62,729 nt of DNA, taken from NCBI GenBank assembly GCA_041641375.1, contig JBEPYM010000005.1, forward strand, positions 1 to 62,729, read 5' to 3'. The position numbers were made by a program, and so were the translations under genes. This DNA is from Paenibacillus_AK sp041641375. GTDB taxonomy: Bacteria; Bacillota; Bacilli; Paenibacillales; YIM-B00363. Positions 32,191-40,400 of the stretch are shown here, in pieces. Numbering within the stretch: the first letter of the stretch is position 1; each line of letters begins with the position of its first letter. The notes below the pieces were generated by a model. The model was not told the origin of the DNA, ran no database searches, and saw only the letters and a list, made by a program, of their open reading frames with translations.

Positions 32191-33450
32191 ATGAACAATT
32201 TGCTGTTGAACGTCCTGACGATCCTTCTGTCCACCTTCATCTATCATATCCTCTGGCAGGAAACTGCAACCTCCTCATCCAGAATTAAGCTGAACCGCTC
32301 CCTGTTTTTGCTCTGCTCCTTCGCAATCATCGTTTGTATGACCTATCCGGCTGTATTTGATGGCGGAAATCAGGTAGATTTACGCCTGGTACCGCTGACC
32401 ATCGGTTATTTGTACGGCGGTCATGTGACCGGGGTTTTGCTGGCGGGGGTGATGATCGGGTATCGACTTCTGATCGGGGGAAGCGGCGTATGGATCCTGA
32501 TGCTCATTTCGATCGCCCTTATTCCTGTACTCATGGTTCTCTATCGAAAATTCCAAAGCATGAAGCCGATTACACGCATCTTGACCGGCAGCGCCATCAG
32601 CTCGCTATTTAGCGGGATCGGTGCGGAGCTGACATATCACAGCGTTCGAACTCGCTATAACAGTGAATTTCTGGCAGACTATGAATATACGTTGATTTAT
32701 GTATCCGCCGCTTTCTTCGCAACGGTAACTGCTCTATATTTCATCGAAGATATGCGGGCCAAAGCCGAGATGCGCATCCAGATGGCCAAGCTCAAGCATA
32801 ATCGCGTTCTCGCCGACCTGACCGCTACGTTCGCCCACGAAATACGCAATCCCCTTACTACGATACGCGGCTTTGTGCAGCTGCTGCAGAAGAAGCGAGC
32901 ATCGGGGGAGCAAAGCTATGAGTACCTGGATCACATCCTAAATGAGATGAATCACCTGCAGTCTGTTATCAGCAACTACCTGATTTTTGCGAAGCCGCAG
33001 TCCGAGCAGATTACCCCGATCGATATTCATCGTCTCATCCGGCACGTCACCTTGAAGGAACAGGGAAAAATGACTTCGAACAGCGTGCAGCTGCATGTCC
33101 ATTTGGATCGGGAGGATTCAATTATTTCCGGCGATGCTGCGAAGGTCGAGCAGTTAATGCACAATCTGATCAACCACTCGCTCGAATCCATGCCGTATGG
33201 AGGAAATTTATTTGTTCAAACGGTACGAACAAGCACCCATCTACACATTTTGTTCAAAGATGATGGCAAAGGATTTACCAACCAGGAAATCGAGCGCTTC
33301 GGCTCCGTTTACTTTTCCAATGAAGAGTCGGGATATGGCATCGACATGCTTGTGTGCAACTTGATTGTACAGCATATGGGTGGCACACTGGAGGTTTCGA
33401 GCACGAAGGGTGCCGGCACCGAATACGCCATCTCGCTGCCTTTGTCGTAA
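32191..33450 (+). CDS. Membrane sensor histidine kinase with 5TM LytS/YhcK-type sensor
   Basis: 419 residues from the ATG at 32191 (GGAAGGAG upstream). About five to six membrane helices occupy residues 1-185, with the 5TMR-LYT-like stretch VDLRLVPLTIGYLYGGHVTGVLLAGVMIGYRLLIGG. The kinase core begins with the phosphoacceptor His in ATFAHEIRNPLTTIRGFVQLL, followed by the N box NLINHSLESMPYGG, the G1 box FKDDGKGF and the G2-like SGYGIDMLVCNLIVQHMGG. The core resembles KinB-type sporulation kinases. No response regulator gene is adjacent, and spo0A is 1 kb away on the other strand, so a role in the Spo0A phosphorelay is possible but unproven. Confidence 0.88.
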   Translation: MNNLLLNVLTILLSTFIYHILWQETATSSSRIKLNRSLFLLCSFAIIVCMTYPAVFDGGNQVDLRLVPLTIGYLYGGHVTGVLLAGVMIGYRLLIGGSGVWILMLISIALIPVLMVLYRKFQSMKPITRILTGSAISSLFSGIGAELTYHSVRTRYNSEFLADYEYTLIYVSAAFFATVTALYFIEDMRAKAEMRIQMAKLKHNRVLADLTATFAHEIRNPLTTIRGFVQLLQKKRASGEQSYEYLDHILNEMNHLQSVISNYLIFAKPQSEQITPIDIHRLIRHVTLKEQGKMTSNSVQLHVHLDREDSIISGDAAKVEQLMHNLINHSLESMPYGGNLFVQTVRTSTHLHILFKDDGKGFTNQEIERFGSVYFSNEESGYGIDMLVCNLIVQHMGGTLEVSSTKGAGTEYAISLPLS

Positions 33451-33459
33451 CGGCGCCCT

Positions 33460-33771
33460 CTATCTGCTATGCTGCCTGCGATCGCGGGATTTCTTCACAC
33501 GAGGGACAGCGCTTTCGGGCTGCTTTCGAATCCACTTCACAAACTTCATCACCGCGGGGTCGGCCTGAAGCGCAGAAATCGTATTAAAGGAGACCGCCAG
33601 CTGCTCATTCGTGAAGGTGGCGTGAAGCTGCTTGTGGCACGGGATGCACAGGTTGGCGGTAGGCAGGAAAGAGCCGCCCTCCTCCTTCGGCGTCAAGTGG
33701 TGTACTGTAGTGACGACACCGCTGCGACCGCATAGCTCACAAGAACCGGTCGTCTCCGTATGTTTCCCCAC
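33460..33771 (-). CDS. HNH endonuclease domain protein
   Basis: 103 residues with one HNH/Zn-finger fold: CELCGRSG, VHHLTPKEEGGSFLPTANLCIPCHKQLH. The two CxxC pairs bind zinc, and HH...N...H forms the nuclease-type motif. The basic C-terminus (RVKKSRDRRQHSR) may bind DNA. Similar single-domain proteins (YisB type) are common in Bacillales without known role. The start is GTG at 33771 after GGGAGG. Confidence 0.82.
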   Translation of the reverse strand: MGKHTETTGSCELCGRSGVVTTVHHLTPKEEGGSFLPTANLCIPCHKQLHATFTNEQLAVSFNTISALQADPAVMKFVKWIRKQPESAVPRVKKSRDRRQHSR

Positions 33772-33798
33772 ATTCGGCCTCCCTTTTGCCAGCTGTTT

Positions 33799-34293
33799 CT
33801 AGAGACTCTCCGCGATCACCGACCATCGAATCCGCTTCGCATCATACGGAATCGTATGTGCGGGACTGGAAGACGGCAAGACGATATACTGCTTGTCCGG
33901 CTGCACACCGACCAGCTTCTTGTAAAGCTTTCCTGCGGCTTGACCATTAAAGCATACAACCTCGATCGAGGGGTATTCGCTGAACAGCCAGGCAAAATCG
34001 TTCGGTGTTCCCTGCTTGATATCGGTATCGAGACTGCCGACGCGCAAGCACGTTGCGAGCACGTCCCACAGCGCAATTCCGTGCGACGTTACGGCTGCAA
34101 GCCTTTTTTCATAAGAGGCGGCCGACAGCGGCAGCTTCAGAATGTCGGAGAGGATCGGCCAAAAATGGTTGCGGGGATGAGCATAGTATTGCCCAATCTC
34201 CAGTGATCGAACACCCGGCATCGATCCGAGGATGAGAAGTCTGGCGTTTGACGATACGACGGGAGGCAGCGAGTGAATCGGCATGTTTTCCAT
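33799..34293 (-). CDS. DNA-deoxyinosine glycosylase (UDG superfamily family 6)
   Basis: 164 residues from the ATG at 34293 with GGAGGG six bases upstream. The uracil-glycosylase fold is visible: LLILGSMPGVRSLEIGQYYAHPRNHFWPIL (motif 1 with an Asn after PR), VVCFNGQAAGKLY and the C-terminal motif LPSSSPAHTIPY. Family 6 enzymes remove hypoxanthine from deaminated DNA. The terminator of spo0A overlaps the region before the start, so a longer start is unlikely. Confidence 0.88.
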   Translation of the reverse strand: MENMPIHSLPPVVSSNARLLILGSMPGVRSLEIGQYYAHPRNHFWPILSDILKLPLSAASYEKRLAAVTSHGIALWDVLATCLRVGSLDTDIKQGTPNDFAWLFSEYPSIEVVCFNGQAAGKLYKKLVGVQPDKQYIVLPSSSPAHTIPYDAKRIRWSVIAESL

Positions 34294-34316
34294 GGTTAAC
34301 CCTCCATTACAGATGG

Positions 34317-34353
34317 AGAAGCCATCTCCCTCGGTCGAAGGAAATGGCTTCTT
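34317..34353 (-). terminator. Terminator downstream of spo0A
   Basis: AGAAGCCATCTCC and GGAAATGGCTTCT form a stem with one internal mismatch around an 11-nt loop. It lies about 25 bases after the spo0A stop. There is no long T-run. Confidence 0.65.
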
Positions 34354-34377
34354 CACGAAACGTATACACGGCAGCCT

Positions 34378-35184
34378 TTAGCTCACCTTATGCTCGATTC
34401 TCAGCTTATCCGCCACCATCGCGATAAACTCGCTATTTGTCGGCTTCGCCTTGGAGATATTGATCGTGTAGCCGAACAGGTGCGAGATCGAATCAATGTT
34501 CCCCCTCGTCCAGGCGACCTCAATCGCATGGCGGATAGCGCGTTCGACGCGAGAAGGCGTCGTGCGGTATTTTTCGGCGATAGCCGGATAAAGCGACTTC
34601 GTTATCGCGCCGAGCAGCTCGATGTTGTTGTACACCATCGTGATGGCGTCGCGCAAATATTGATAGCCCTTAATATGGGCGGGTACGCCAATTTCGTGAA
34701 TGATGCTTGTAATGTTTGCATCCAGATTGCGGCCCTTCGGAGCAGCCGATAGTCCGCCCGGTCGGCGCTGCGGCATCGCAGTCGTCCTGGATGCAGCGGC
34801 TGCAGGTGCTGCGAGCTGACGAATCCGGTTGGCAAGTACTTCCATGTCGAATGGCTTAAGTATGTAATAGGATGCTCCTAGCTGTACAGCTTTCTGTGTA
34901 ATGTTTTCCTGACCGAACGCGGTCAGCATGATGATTTTCGGCTGAGGCTGCAAATCAAGCTCACGCAGCTTCTCAAGAACGCCCAGACCATCCAGATGAG
35001 GCATGATGATATCCAGAATCAGTACGTCGGGAACCCGATGTTCCTGTTCCATGAGGCGTAGTACCTCGTCACCGTTATATGCGACTCCGATGACTGACAT
35101 GTCTTCCTGTTCGGAGATGTACTCAGACAGTAGATTTGTAAATTCCCGGTTGTCGTCTGCCAATAAAACCTCGATCTTTTGCAA
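34378..35184 (-). CDS. spo0A: Sporulation transcription factor Spo0A
   Basis: 268 residues. The receiver domain has the acidic Asp10-Asp11 and phosphoacceptor Asp58 in VLILDIIMPHLDGLGVLE, with Lys in YYILKPFDME. An Ala/Arg-rich linker (about 125-150) leads to the Spo0A C-terminal DNA-binding domain: IIHEIGVPAHIKGYQYLRDAI and the recognition helix region TPSRVERAIRHAIEVAWTRGN, which is near identical in all spore formers. It is the master regulator of sporulation entry. The start is TTG at 35184, eight bases after AGGAGGA. The upstream gene is spoIVB, as in other Bacilli. Confidence 0.98.
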   Translation of the reverse strand: MQKIEVLLADDNREFTNLLSEYISEQEDMSVIGVAYNGDEVLRLMEQEHRVPDVLILDIIMPHLDGLGVLEKLRELDLQPQPKIIMLTAFGQENITQKAVQLGASYYILKPFDMEVLANRIRQLAAPAAAASRTTAMPQRRPGGLSAAPKGRNLDANITSIIHEIGVPAHIKGYQYLRDAITMVYNNIELLGAITKSLYPAIAEKYRTTPSRVERAIRHAIEVAWTRGNIDSISHLFGYTINISKAKPTNSEFIAMVADKLRIEHKVS

Positions 35185-35227
35185 TTGAAGCGTCCTCCTC
35201 TAGGGTAAACTTTCCAGTCTCCCCTAT

Positions 35228-35263
35228 GTTTTCGACAAACAGAAGCGAATTCCTTCTGTCGAA
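35228..35263 (-). promoter_or_regulatory. Sigma-H type promoter of spo0A with two 0A boxes
   Basis: On the minus strand GAAGGAATT (35256-35248) fits the sigma-H -35 fully and GTCGAAAAC (35236-35228) fits the -10 RNNGAATWW at seven of nine, 11 bases apart. Two TGTCGAA 0A boxes are present in opposite orientation: minus strand 35237-35231, overlapping the -10, and plus strand 35257-35263, flanking the -35. This matches the known autoregulation of spo0A from a sigma-H promoter. Confidence 0.7.
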
Positions 35264-35293
35264 AATTTTATTTTTCAAAAACCGGAAGGAAGA

Positions 35294-35326
35294 AATCCTA
35301 AGGCGCCATTAGCTGGCCTTAGGATT
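35294..35326 (-). terminator. Terminator overlapping the spoIVB 3' end
   Basis: AATCCTAAGGC and GCCTTAGGATT form a perfect 11-bp stem with an 11-nt loop. The upstream arm lies in the last codons of spoIVB and the loop contains its stop codon. TTCTTCC follows on the minus strand. It separates spoIVB from the spo0A promoter. Confidence 0.75.
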
Positions 35327-36637
35327 TTGCTGCTGACTTGATGAGAGCATAATTCCCGCATCGCGCAGCATCCACTCCACGAAGCATCCGTAACCGGAGC
35401 TCGGATCATTGACAAAGACGTGCGTAACAGCTCCGACGATTTTGCCGTTCTGGATAATCGGACTTCCGCTCATACCCTGGACAATACCGCCGGTTTTTTC
35501 GAGCAGCTTCGGATCGGTAATTTTGATGACCATTCCTTTGGTAGCCGGGGTATCCTGCTTGGCCACATGTACGATTTCGATCGTAAATTTCTCGACCTTC
35601 TGTCCTTCAAGCACGGTATAGATATGCGCCGGTCCTTCGACAACCTCTTCTGCAAATGCGACAGGCAGCGCTTCCTTCACCTCATGCGGCTCAGGAGCTT
35701 GATACATTTTGCCAAAAATGCCGAAGTCGGTGTTTTTCTCGATATTGCCAAGTACCTGATCCTCGCGTGTCAGATGTGCACGCTTCTCACCCGGTTCGCC
35801 GCTCTGGCTCTTGGAGATCGAAGTCACCGTGGAAGGTACGATTTCGCCACCGCCCACAACGATCGGTGTCTGTGTGTCCATATCCGTGATCACATGTCCC
35901 AATGCTCCATATACGCCTTGGTCCGGTGCGTAGAACGTCAACGTCCCGACGCCCGCGGCGGAATCACGAATGTACAATCCGAGGCGATACGTCTTTTCCC
36001 CTTCATCATACACCGGTACAATCTCGGTATCGAAGCGCTGACCGTTGCGAAGCACCTTCAGCTTGATCGGCTTGTTCGCTTTGCCTGCTTCTTCGACAAG
36101 AGCACCTACCTTGGTTACATCGGAGATCGTTTTACCATTCATTTCGGTAATCAGATCGCCAAGCTGCAGCTTGGCCAGCTCGCCTGGTGAAACCTTGCGG
36201 TCGCCAGCTTGGATCAGATGATGTCCGACGACGAGGATTCCCGCCGATTTCAGCTTGACGCCGATCGTTTGTCCGCCCGGGAACACCTTCAAATCCGGTA
36301 CAATGTTGACCTTGACTGTCTTCAGCGGAATTTTGCCGAACAGCTTCAGCTTCATCTCGGTCTGGCCCGAATGTCTGGAATCAAGGGAAATCGGTTCGTT
36401 CAAATTAACATGGAAAGAGTGCTGAATACTGCCGTTAACCCCTAATATGCTGGGATCATCCACGGAGACGACAGCGTTCACGGGCATACTGAGATGGAGC
36501 TGTTTCGTTTGTCCGTCAAAAAGCCTGAGCTCACTCGGGAATGAGGCAAATTGCTGGAATGGTGCCGAGGTGCACAACAAGCATACGCACAAAACAAGCA
36601 GGAGTCCGGCCAGACGCTTCCGGAGAATGTGGTTCAA
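35309..36637 (-). CDS. spoIVB: SpoIVB serine peptidase
   Basis: 442 residues. An N-terminal signal/anchor (about residues 9-24) is followed by a PDZ domain (LVVGHHLIQAGDRKVSPGELAKLQLGDLITEMNGK region) and the S55 peptidase domain. The catalytic Ser is in GIVQGMSGSPIIQNGKIVGAVTHVF near the C-terminus. SpoIVB is secreted from the forespore and cleaves SpoIVFA, starting pro-sigma-K processing. The start is TTG at 36637, nine bases after GGAGGG; no in-frame ATG exists nearby because a stop codon lies just upstream. Confidence 0.95.
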   Translation of the reverse strand: MNHILRKRLAGLLLVLCVCLLCTSAPFQQFASFPSELRLFDGQTKQLHLSMPVNAVVSVDDPSILGVNGSIQHSFHVNLNEPISLDSRHSGQTEMKLKLFGKIPLKTVKVNIVPDLKVFPGGQTIGVKLKSAGILVVGHHLIQAGDRKVSPGELAKLQLGDLITEMNGKTISDVTKVGALVEEAGKANKPIKLKVLRNGQRFDTEIVPVYDEGEKTYRLGLYIRDSAAGVGTLTFYAPDQGVYGALGHVITDMDTQTPIVVGGGEIVPSTVTSISKSQSGEPGEKRAHLTREDQVLGNIEKNTDFGIFGKMYQAPEPHEVKEALPVAFAEEVVEGPAHIYTVLEGQKVEKFTIEIVHVAKQDTPATKGMVIKITDPKLLEKTGGIVQGMSGSPIIQNGKIVGAVTHVFVNDPSSGYGCFVEWMLRDAGIMLSSSQQQNPKAS

Positions 36638-36771
36638 GCTGCATCACCCTCCCTATGCTGTTTGTCATCGCTTGACGAAGTTTCGTATCGCCATTTGCGT
36701 ACACTTAAGTTACCCCGACCGATTTGTTTTATAACTGAAACATCATTCCTTGAATGCCTTATGCAGCTCGT

Positions 36772-38469
36772 TCAATTCCTTCCTTTGGCAGCGGCTGCAA
36801 GCTGAAGCATTTCCTTGGCATGCGTGAGCGTCGTCTCTGTAATCTCAACGCCGCCCAGCAGCCGCGCAAGCTCTTCTTCCCGCTGCAGGTCGCCAAGCAT
36901 GTCGACAGTTGTATAGGTGCGTCCATGGTCCAGCTGCTTTCTAATGACATAATGCTGATCGGCCATACAGGCCACCTGGGGCAGGTGAGTGATGGAGAAC
37001 ACCTGCGAATCCCCTGCCAATTGCGAAAGCTTCATGGCAATCGCCTGCGCGGCTCTCCCGCTGACGCCCGTATCCACCTCGTCGAACACCAGCACCGGAA
37101 TTTGATCGACAGCGGCGAAGATCGATTTCATCGCCAGCATGACACGCGACAGCTCGCCGCCTGACGCAATTTTGTGCAGGGGCTTCATCGGTTCGCCCGG
37201 ATTGGGCGCGATCAGAAATTCGGCGCTCTCCAGCCCGTGCCTGCTGAACTGCTGGTCGCGGACCGGCTCCAGCCTCGCCTGGAAACGGGTTCGCTCCATA
37301 TGCAGGTCGGCAAGATGCTTCTCAATGCTGGCGGATAGCCGCTCGGCAGCCGCCTTTCGCGCCTCGGACAAGCTCGCCCCGGCTTGCAGAAGCTTCTCCT
37401 TCTCCCGATTGATGGCGGTTTGCAGCTCCGCGAGCTTCTCGTCTTTCCGATCAATATGATCAAGCTCCGTTCGAATCCGCTCCGCGTATTGCAGGATGTC
37501 CTCCGCAGTAGCGCCGTATTTGCGCCGAAGCCCTGCCAATACAGCGAGCCGGTCCTCGATGTCATCCAGTCTCGACGGGTTGAATTCGATGCCGTCGCGA
37601 TACCGCCGCAGCTCATGCACGGCATCCTCCAGCTGATAATACGCGTTCTGCATTTGATCATACAGCGGCTTGAGCGAAGGCTGGTCATAGGAAAGCGCGG
37701 ATTCGAGCCTGCCCAGCGCCTTCGTTATCGTCTCAAGTCCTTGCCTTCCGCCGAACATCGCTTCATAGGCGTCGGACACGCCCGCGTACAGCTTCTCGGC
37801 ATTCGCCAGCTTCCGCTTCTCTTCCGAGAGCGATTCATCCTCGCCCGTCTTGACAGCGGCGGCATCGATCTCCTGCAGCTGAAACCGGTACAGATCCGAT
37901 AGCCGCAGCCCGTCCTTGGCGGCTGCCTCCAGCTCCGCATATTGCTTGCGCAAAGAGCTGTAACGCGAATAATGCTCGTCATATCGGCTTTTTGCCTGGT
38001 TGATTTTATCGCCCCCGAACGCATCGAGCCATTCTAGGTGCTGCTCCGAACGGAGAAGCGACTGATGCTCATGCTGCCCATGGATATTGACGAGCAAATC
38101 CCCGATTTCCCGCAGCATCGTCAGATTGACAAGCTGACCGTTCACTCGGCTTGTGCTTTTGCCTTGCGCGGTTATGTCGCGCCGAATCAGAAGCGGCTCG
38201 TCCTGCGAAGCCTCGATGCCGAGACGCTCAAGCACCAGCCATACAGGATGGCCGGCGGGCAGCTCGAACATCGCCTCCATCTCGGCCTTGTCGCAGCCGT
38301 GACGGACCAGGTCGGCAGAGCTGCGCCCCCCCGCAAGCAGAGACAGCGCATCGATTACGATCGATTTGCCGGCCCCGGTTTCGCCTGTCAGCACATGAAA
38401 GCCGCGGCCAAATGTGACTTGAACCGATTCAATGACAGCCAGATTTCGAATCGACAATTCTGTTAGCAT
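36772..38469 (-). CDS. recN: DNA repair protein RecN
   Basis: About 565 residues, an SMC-like ATPase for double-strand break repair. The Walker A is GRGFHVLTGETGAGKSIVIDAL. Coiled-coil arms occupy roughly residues 160-360. The ABC signature is KIASGGELSRVMLAMKS and the Walker B is IPVLVFDEVDTGVSGRAAQAI. The ATG at 38469 has GGGGAG six bases upstream. It follows argR directly, the conserved order ahrC-recN. Confidence 0.96.
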   Translation of the reverse strand: MLTELSIRNLAVIESVQVTFGRGFHVLTGETGAGKSIVIDALSLLAGGRSSADLVRHGCDKAEMEAMFELPAGHPVWLVLERLGIEASQDEPLLIRRDITAQGKSTSRVNGQLVNLTMLREIGDLLVNIHGQHEHQSLLRSEQHLEWLDAFGGDKINQAKSRYDEHYSRYSSLRKQYAELEAAAKDGLRLSDLYRFQLQEIDAAAVKTGEDESLSEEKRKLANAEKLYAGVSDAYEAMFGGRQGLETITKALGRLESALSYDQPSLKPLYDQMQNAYYQLEDAVHELRRYRDGIEFNPSRLDDIEDRLAVLAGLRRKYGATAEDILQYAERIRTELDHIDRKDEKLAELQTAINREKEKLLQAGASLSEARKAAAERLSASIEKHLADLHMERTRFQARLEPVRDQQFSRHGLESAEFLIAPNPGEPMKPLHKIASGGELSRVMLAMKSIFAAVDQIPVLVFDEVDTGVSGRAAQAIAMKLSQLAGDSQVFSITHLPQVACMADQHYVIRKQLDHGRTYTTVDMLGDLQREEELARLLGGVEITETTLTHAKEMLQLAAAAKGRN

Positions 38470-38504
38470 AGGTAGCTCCCCATCCCCCATCCGTCTTTAC
38501 ACTC

Positions 38505-38954
38505 TTACGACACCATGGACAAAATTTGCCTGGCTACCACTTCGCTCAAATCCTTGGAACGACAAATAATCAGAATGGTGTTGTCGCCGGCAATGGTACC
38601 CATAACCTCCGGCCAATCCAGATTGTCGATCAGCTCACTGATCGTGTTGGCCGTCCCGGGCAAACACTTCATTACAACCAGATTTTCCGAATAGTCGATT
38701 TGTACAAAGTAATCCAGCAGCGCCCGCTTCAGCTTCTGCTGCGGATTGTAGCGCGGGTCGGCAGGCAGAGAGTACTTGTATCTGCCATCGTTAAGGGGAA
38801 CCTTAACGAGATGCAGCTCCTTCATATCCCGCGATACGGTTGCCTGTGTGACCTGAAAGCCCGCTTCACGCAGGGAATCCACCAGCTCGTCCTGCGTCTC
38901 GATTTCGTTGTTCGTGACAATTTCTCTAATCTTGATATGGCGCTGACCCTTCAT
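38505..38954 (-). CDS. argR: Arginine repressor ArgR/AhrC
   Basis: 149 residues from the ATG at 38954 with AGGAGGGGG upstream. The N-terminal winged helix includes IREIVTNNEIETQDELVDSLREAGFQVTQATVSRDMKELHLVKVP. The C-terminal hexamerisation domain has the arginine-binding GTANTISELIDNLDWPEVMGTIAGDNTILIICR. It represses arginine biosynthesis and activates catabolism in B. subtilis (AhrC). Confidence 0.96.
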   Translation of the reverse strand: MKGQRHIKIREIVTNNEIETQDELVDSLREAGFQVTQATVSRDMKELHLVKVPLNDGRYKYSLPADPRYNPQQKLKRALLDYFVQIDYSENLVVMKCLPGTANTISELIDNLDWPEVMGTIAGDNTILIICRSKDLSEVVARQILSMVS

Positions 38955-38970
38955 CGTTACGCCCCCTCCT

Positions 38971-39420
38971 TTATAGCTGTAGCTCAAATTGATACAGTCG
39001 GACCGTACCTTGCTCCGGATCCACGTAAATCACGCCTTCCGCCTCCTCATAGACAAATGCATAAGGCAGGAGGCGCTCACGGATGCCTGCGCTTGTCATC
39101 ACCATCGGCTTGCGGATCCGAGCCGTCTTCACCACGTAGTACAGCCCGTCCTTCCGCACGATATAATCAATGAACAGTCTGCTGGGCGGCATCGCACCCC
39201 CATCCGATCGGATGACGACCGGGACAACGATGCTTTTATTCACGACCTCGTAACCCGCATCCTGTAGCAGCCGCACCGCCTCGGTTTCGTCAATCTCTTC
39301 CTCCGCCTCTGGAATGGAGGGCTCAGGCGCTTCATACAGCCATCTGCGAAACGAATAATAGGCCCATACCAGCAAACCGCTTACAATCAGCAGCATGACG
39401 ATCAGCTCAAACGCCTTCAA
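38971..39420 (-). CDS. Hypothetical membrane-anchored protein
   Basis: 149 residues if the TTG at 39420 is used (GAGGTGA upstream; a GTG nine bases earlier is possible). One N-terminal membrane helix (FELIVMLLIVSGLLVWAYYSF) is followed by an acidic segment (PEAEEEIDETEAV) and a compact alpha/beta domain with VVNKSIVVPVVIRSDGG and a terminal beta strand TVRLYQFELQL. I do not recognise the family. It lies between tlyA and argR, which are adjacent in B. subtilis, so it is an added gene; it ends 16 bases before argR and is probably cotranscribed. Confidence 0.75.
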   Translation of the reverse strand: MKAFELIVMLLIVSGLLVWAYYSFRRWLYEAPEPSIPEAEEEIDETEAVRLLQDAGYEVVNKSIVVPVVIRSDGGAMPPSRLFIDYIVRKDGLYYVVKTARIRKPMVMTSAGIRERLLPYAFVYEEAEGVIYVDPEQGTVRLYQFELQL

Positions 39421-39493
39421 TCCGATCACCTCGTACCCACTAATTCGTCCTCGCCCTCTAAAATTCCTTTTATTAGGCTGTTTGGTACATAGA

Positions 39494-39556
39494 AAACCTC
39501 TTCCCCTGTCCAGTTCCCCACTTGATTTGGGAAAAAAGATTCCGGGAAAGAGGTTT
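39494..39556 (-). terminator. Terminator-like hairpin downstream of tlyA
   Basis: AAACCTCTTTCCC and GGGGAAGAGGTTT form the outer stem, with an inner TTTCCC/GGGGAA element in the loop. TTCTATG follows on the minus strand. Confidence 0.65.
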
Positions 39557-39568
39557 GTCGAATAGGCT

Positions 39569-40396
39569 TTATTCGAATGCGGATGCAGCTTGACGCAGCA
39601 CCTCATCAATGAGGCGGCTCGGCACTGCGGCGGCCGATGCATCCGCACCTGCGCCGGAATGCCAATAGGCCAGAAATTCAATATTGCCCTCTCCGCCCTT
39701 GATGGGCGAATAGGTCAGATTGTGCAGCTGAAAGCCTAGCCGCTCCGCTTCAGCCAGCACCTTCTCCAGCACCTCGCGGTGTACCGCCGGATCGCGAACG
39801 ACGCCGGACTTGCCTACGGCTTCCCGCCCCGCCTCAAACTGCGGCTTGATCAAAGCGACGGTTCGGGCGGTCGTATCCCCGAATACCCGTAATAGCGCCG
39901 GCAAAATAATGCGCAGCGATATAAAGGATACGTCTATGGTCGCGAAGGTCGGCTTCGGACCCGGAAGCTGCTGCGGCTCCATGTATCGAAAATTAGTACG
40001 TTCCATCACGTGGACGGATGGATGATTGCGCAGCGACCAATCGAGCTGATTGTAGCCGACATCGATTGCGTATACGAAAGCCGCGCCGTTCTGCAGCGCA
40101 CAGTCGGTGAAGCCGCCGGTCGACGCTCCGATATCGAGCATCACCTCGCCCGACAGATCGATGCCGAATTCGCGCAACGCCTTCTCCAGCTTCAGCCCGC
40201 CGCGGCTGACATAAGGATGCAGCTCACCCTTCACCTTGATCGTGGCGGTGCGGGGGATTTTCGTTCCCGCCTTCTCTGCTCTCTCTTCATCGACGAGCAC
40301 AATGCCAGCCATAATGGCGGCTTTCGCCTTTTCCCGGCTGTCGTAATGCCCGCGTTCCACCAGCAATACGTCAAGCCGTTCCTTGTCTCCTGCCAT
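39569..40396 (-). CDS. tlyA: TlyA family rRNA methyltransferase
   Basis: 275 residues. An N-terminal S4 RNA-binding domain (RLDVLLVERGHYDSREKAKAAIMAGIVLV) is followed by an FtsJ-like methyltransferase domain with the SAM motif LDIGASTGGFTDCALQNGA and the catalytic Lys in LIKPQFEAGRE. TlyA 2'-O-methylates rRNA; B. subtilis YqxC is the homologue in the same place. The start lies four bases after the dxs stop. Confidence 0.93.
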   Translation of the reverse strand: MAGDKERLDVLLVERGHYDSREKAKAAIMAGIVLVDEERAEKAGTKIPRTATIKVKGELHPYVSRGGLKLEKALREFGIDLSGEVMLDIGASTGGFTDCALQNGAAFVYAIDVGYNQLDWSLRNHPSVHVMERTNFRYMEPQQLPGPKPTFATIDVSFISLRIILPALLRVFGDTTARTVALIKPQFEAGREAVGKSGVVRDPAVHREVLEKVLAEAERLGFQLHNLTYSPIKGGEGNIEFLAYWHSGAGADASAAAVPSRLIDEVLRQAASAFE

Positions 40397-40400
40397 ATCC

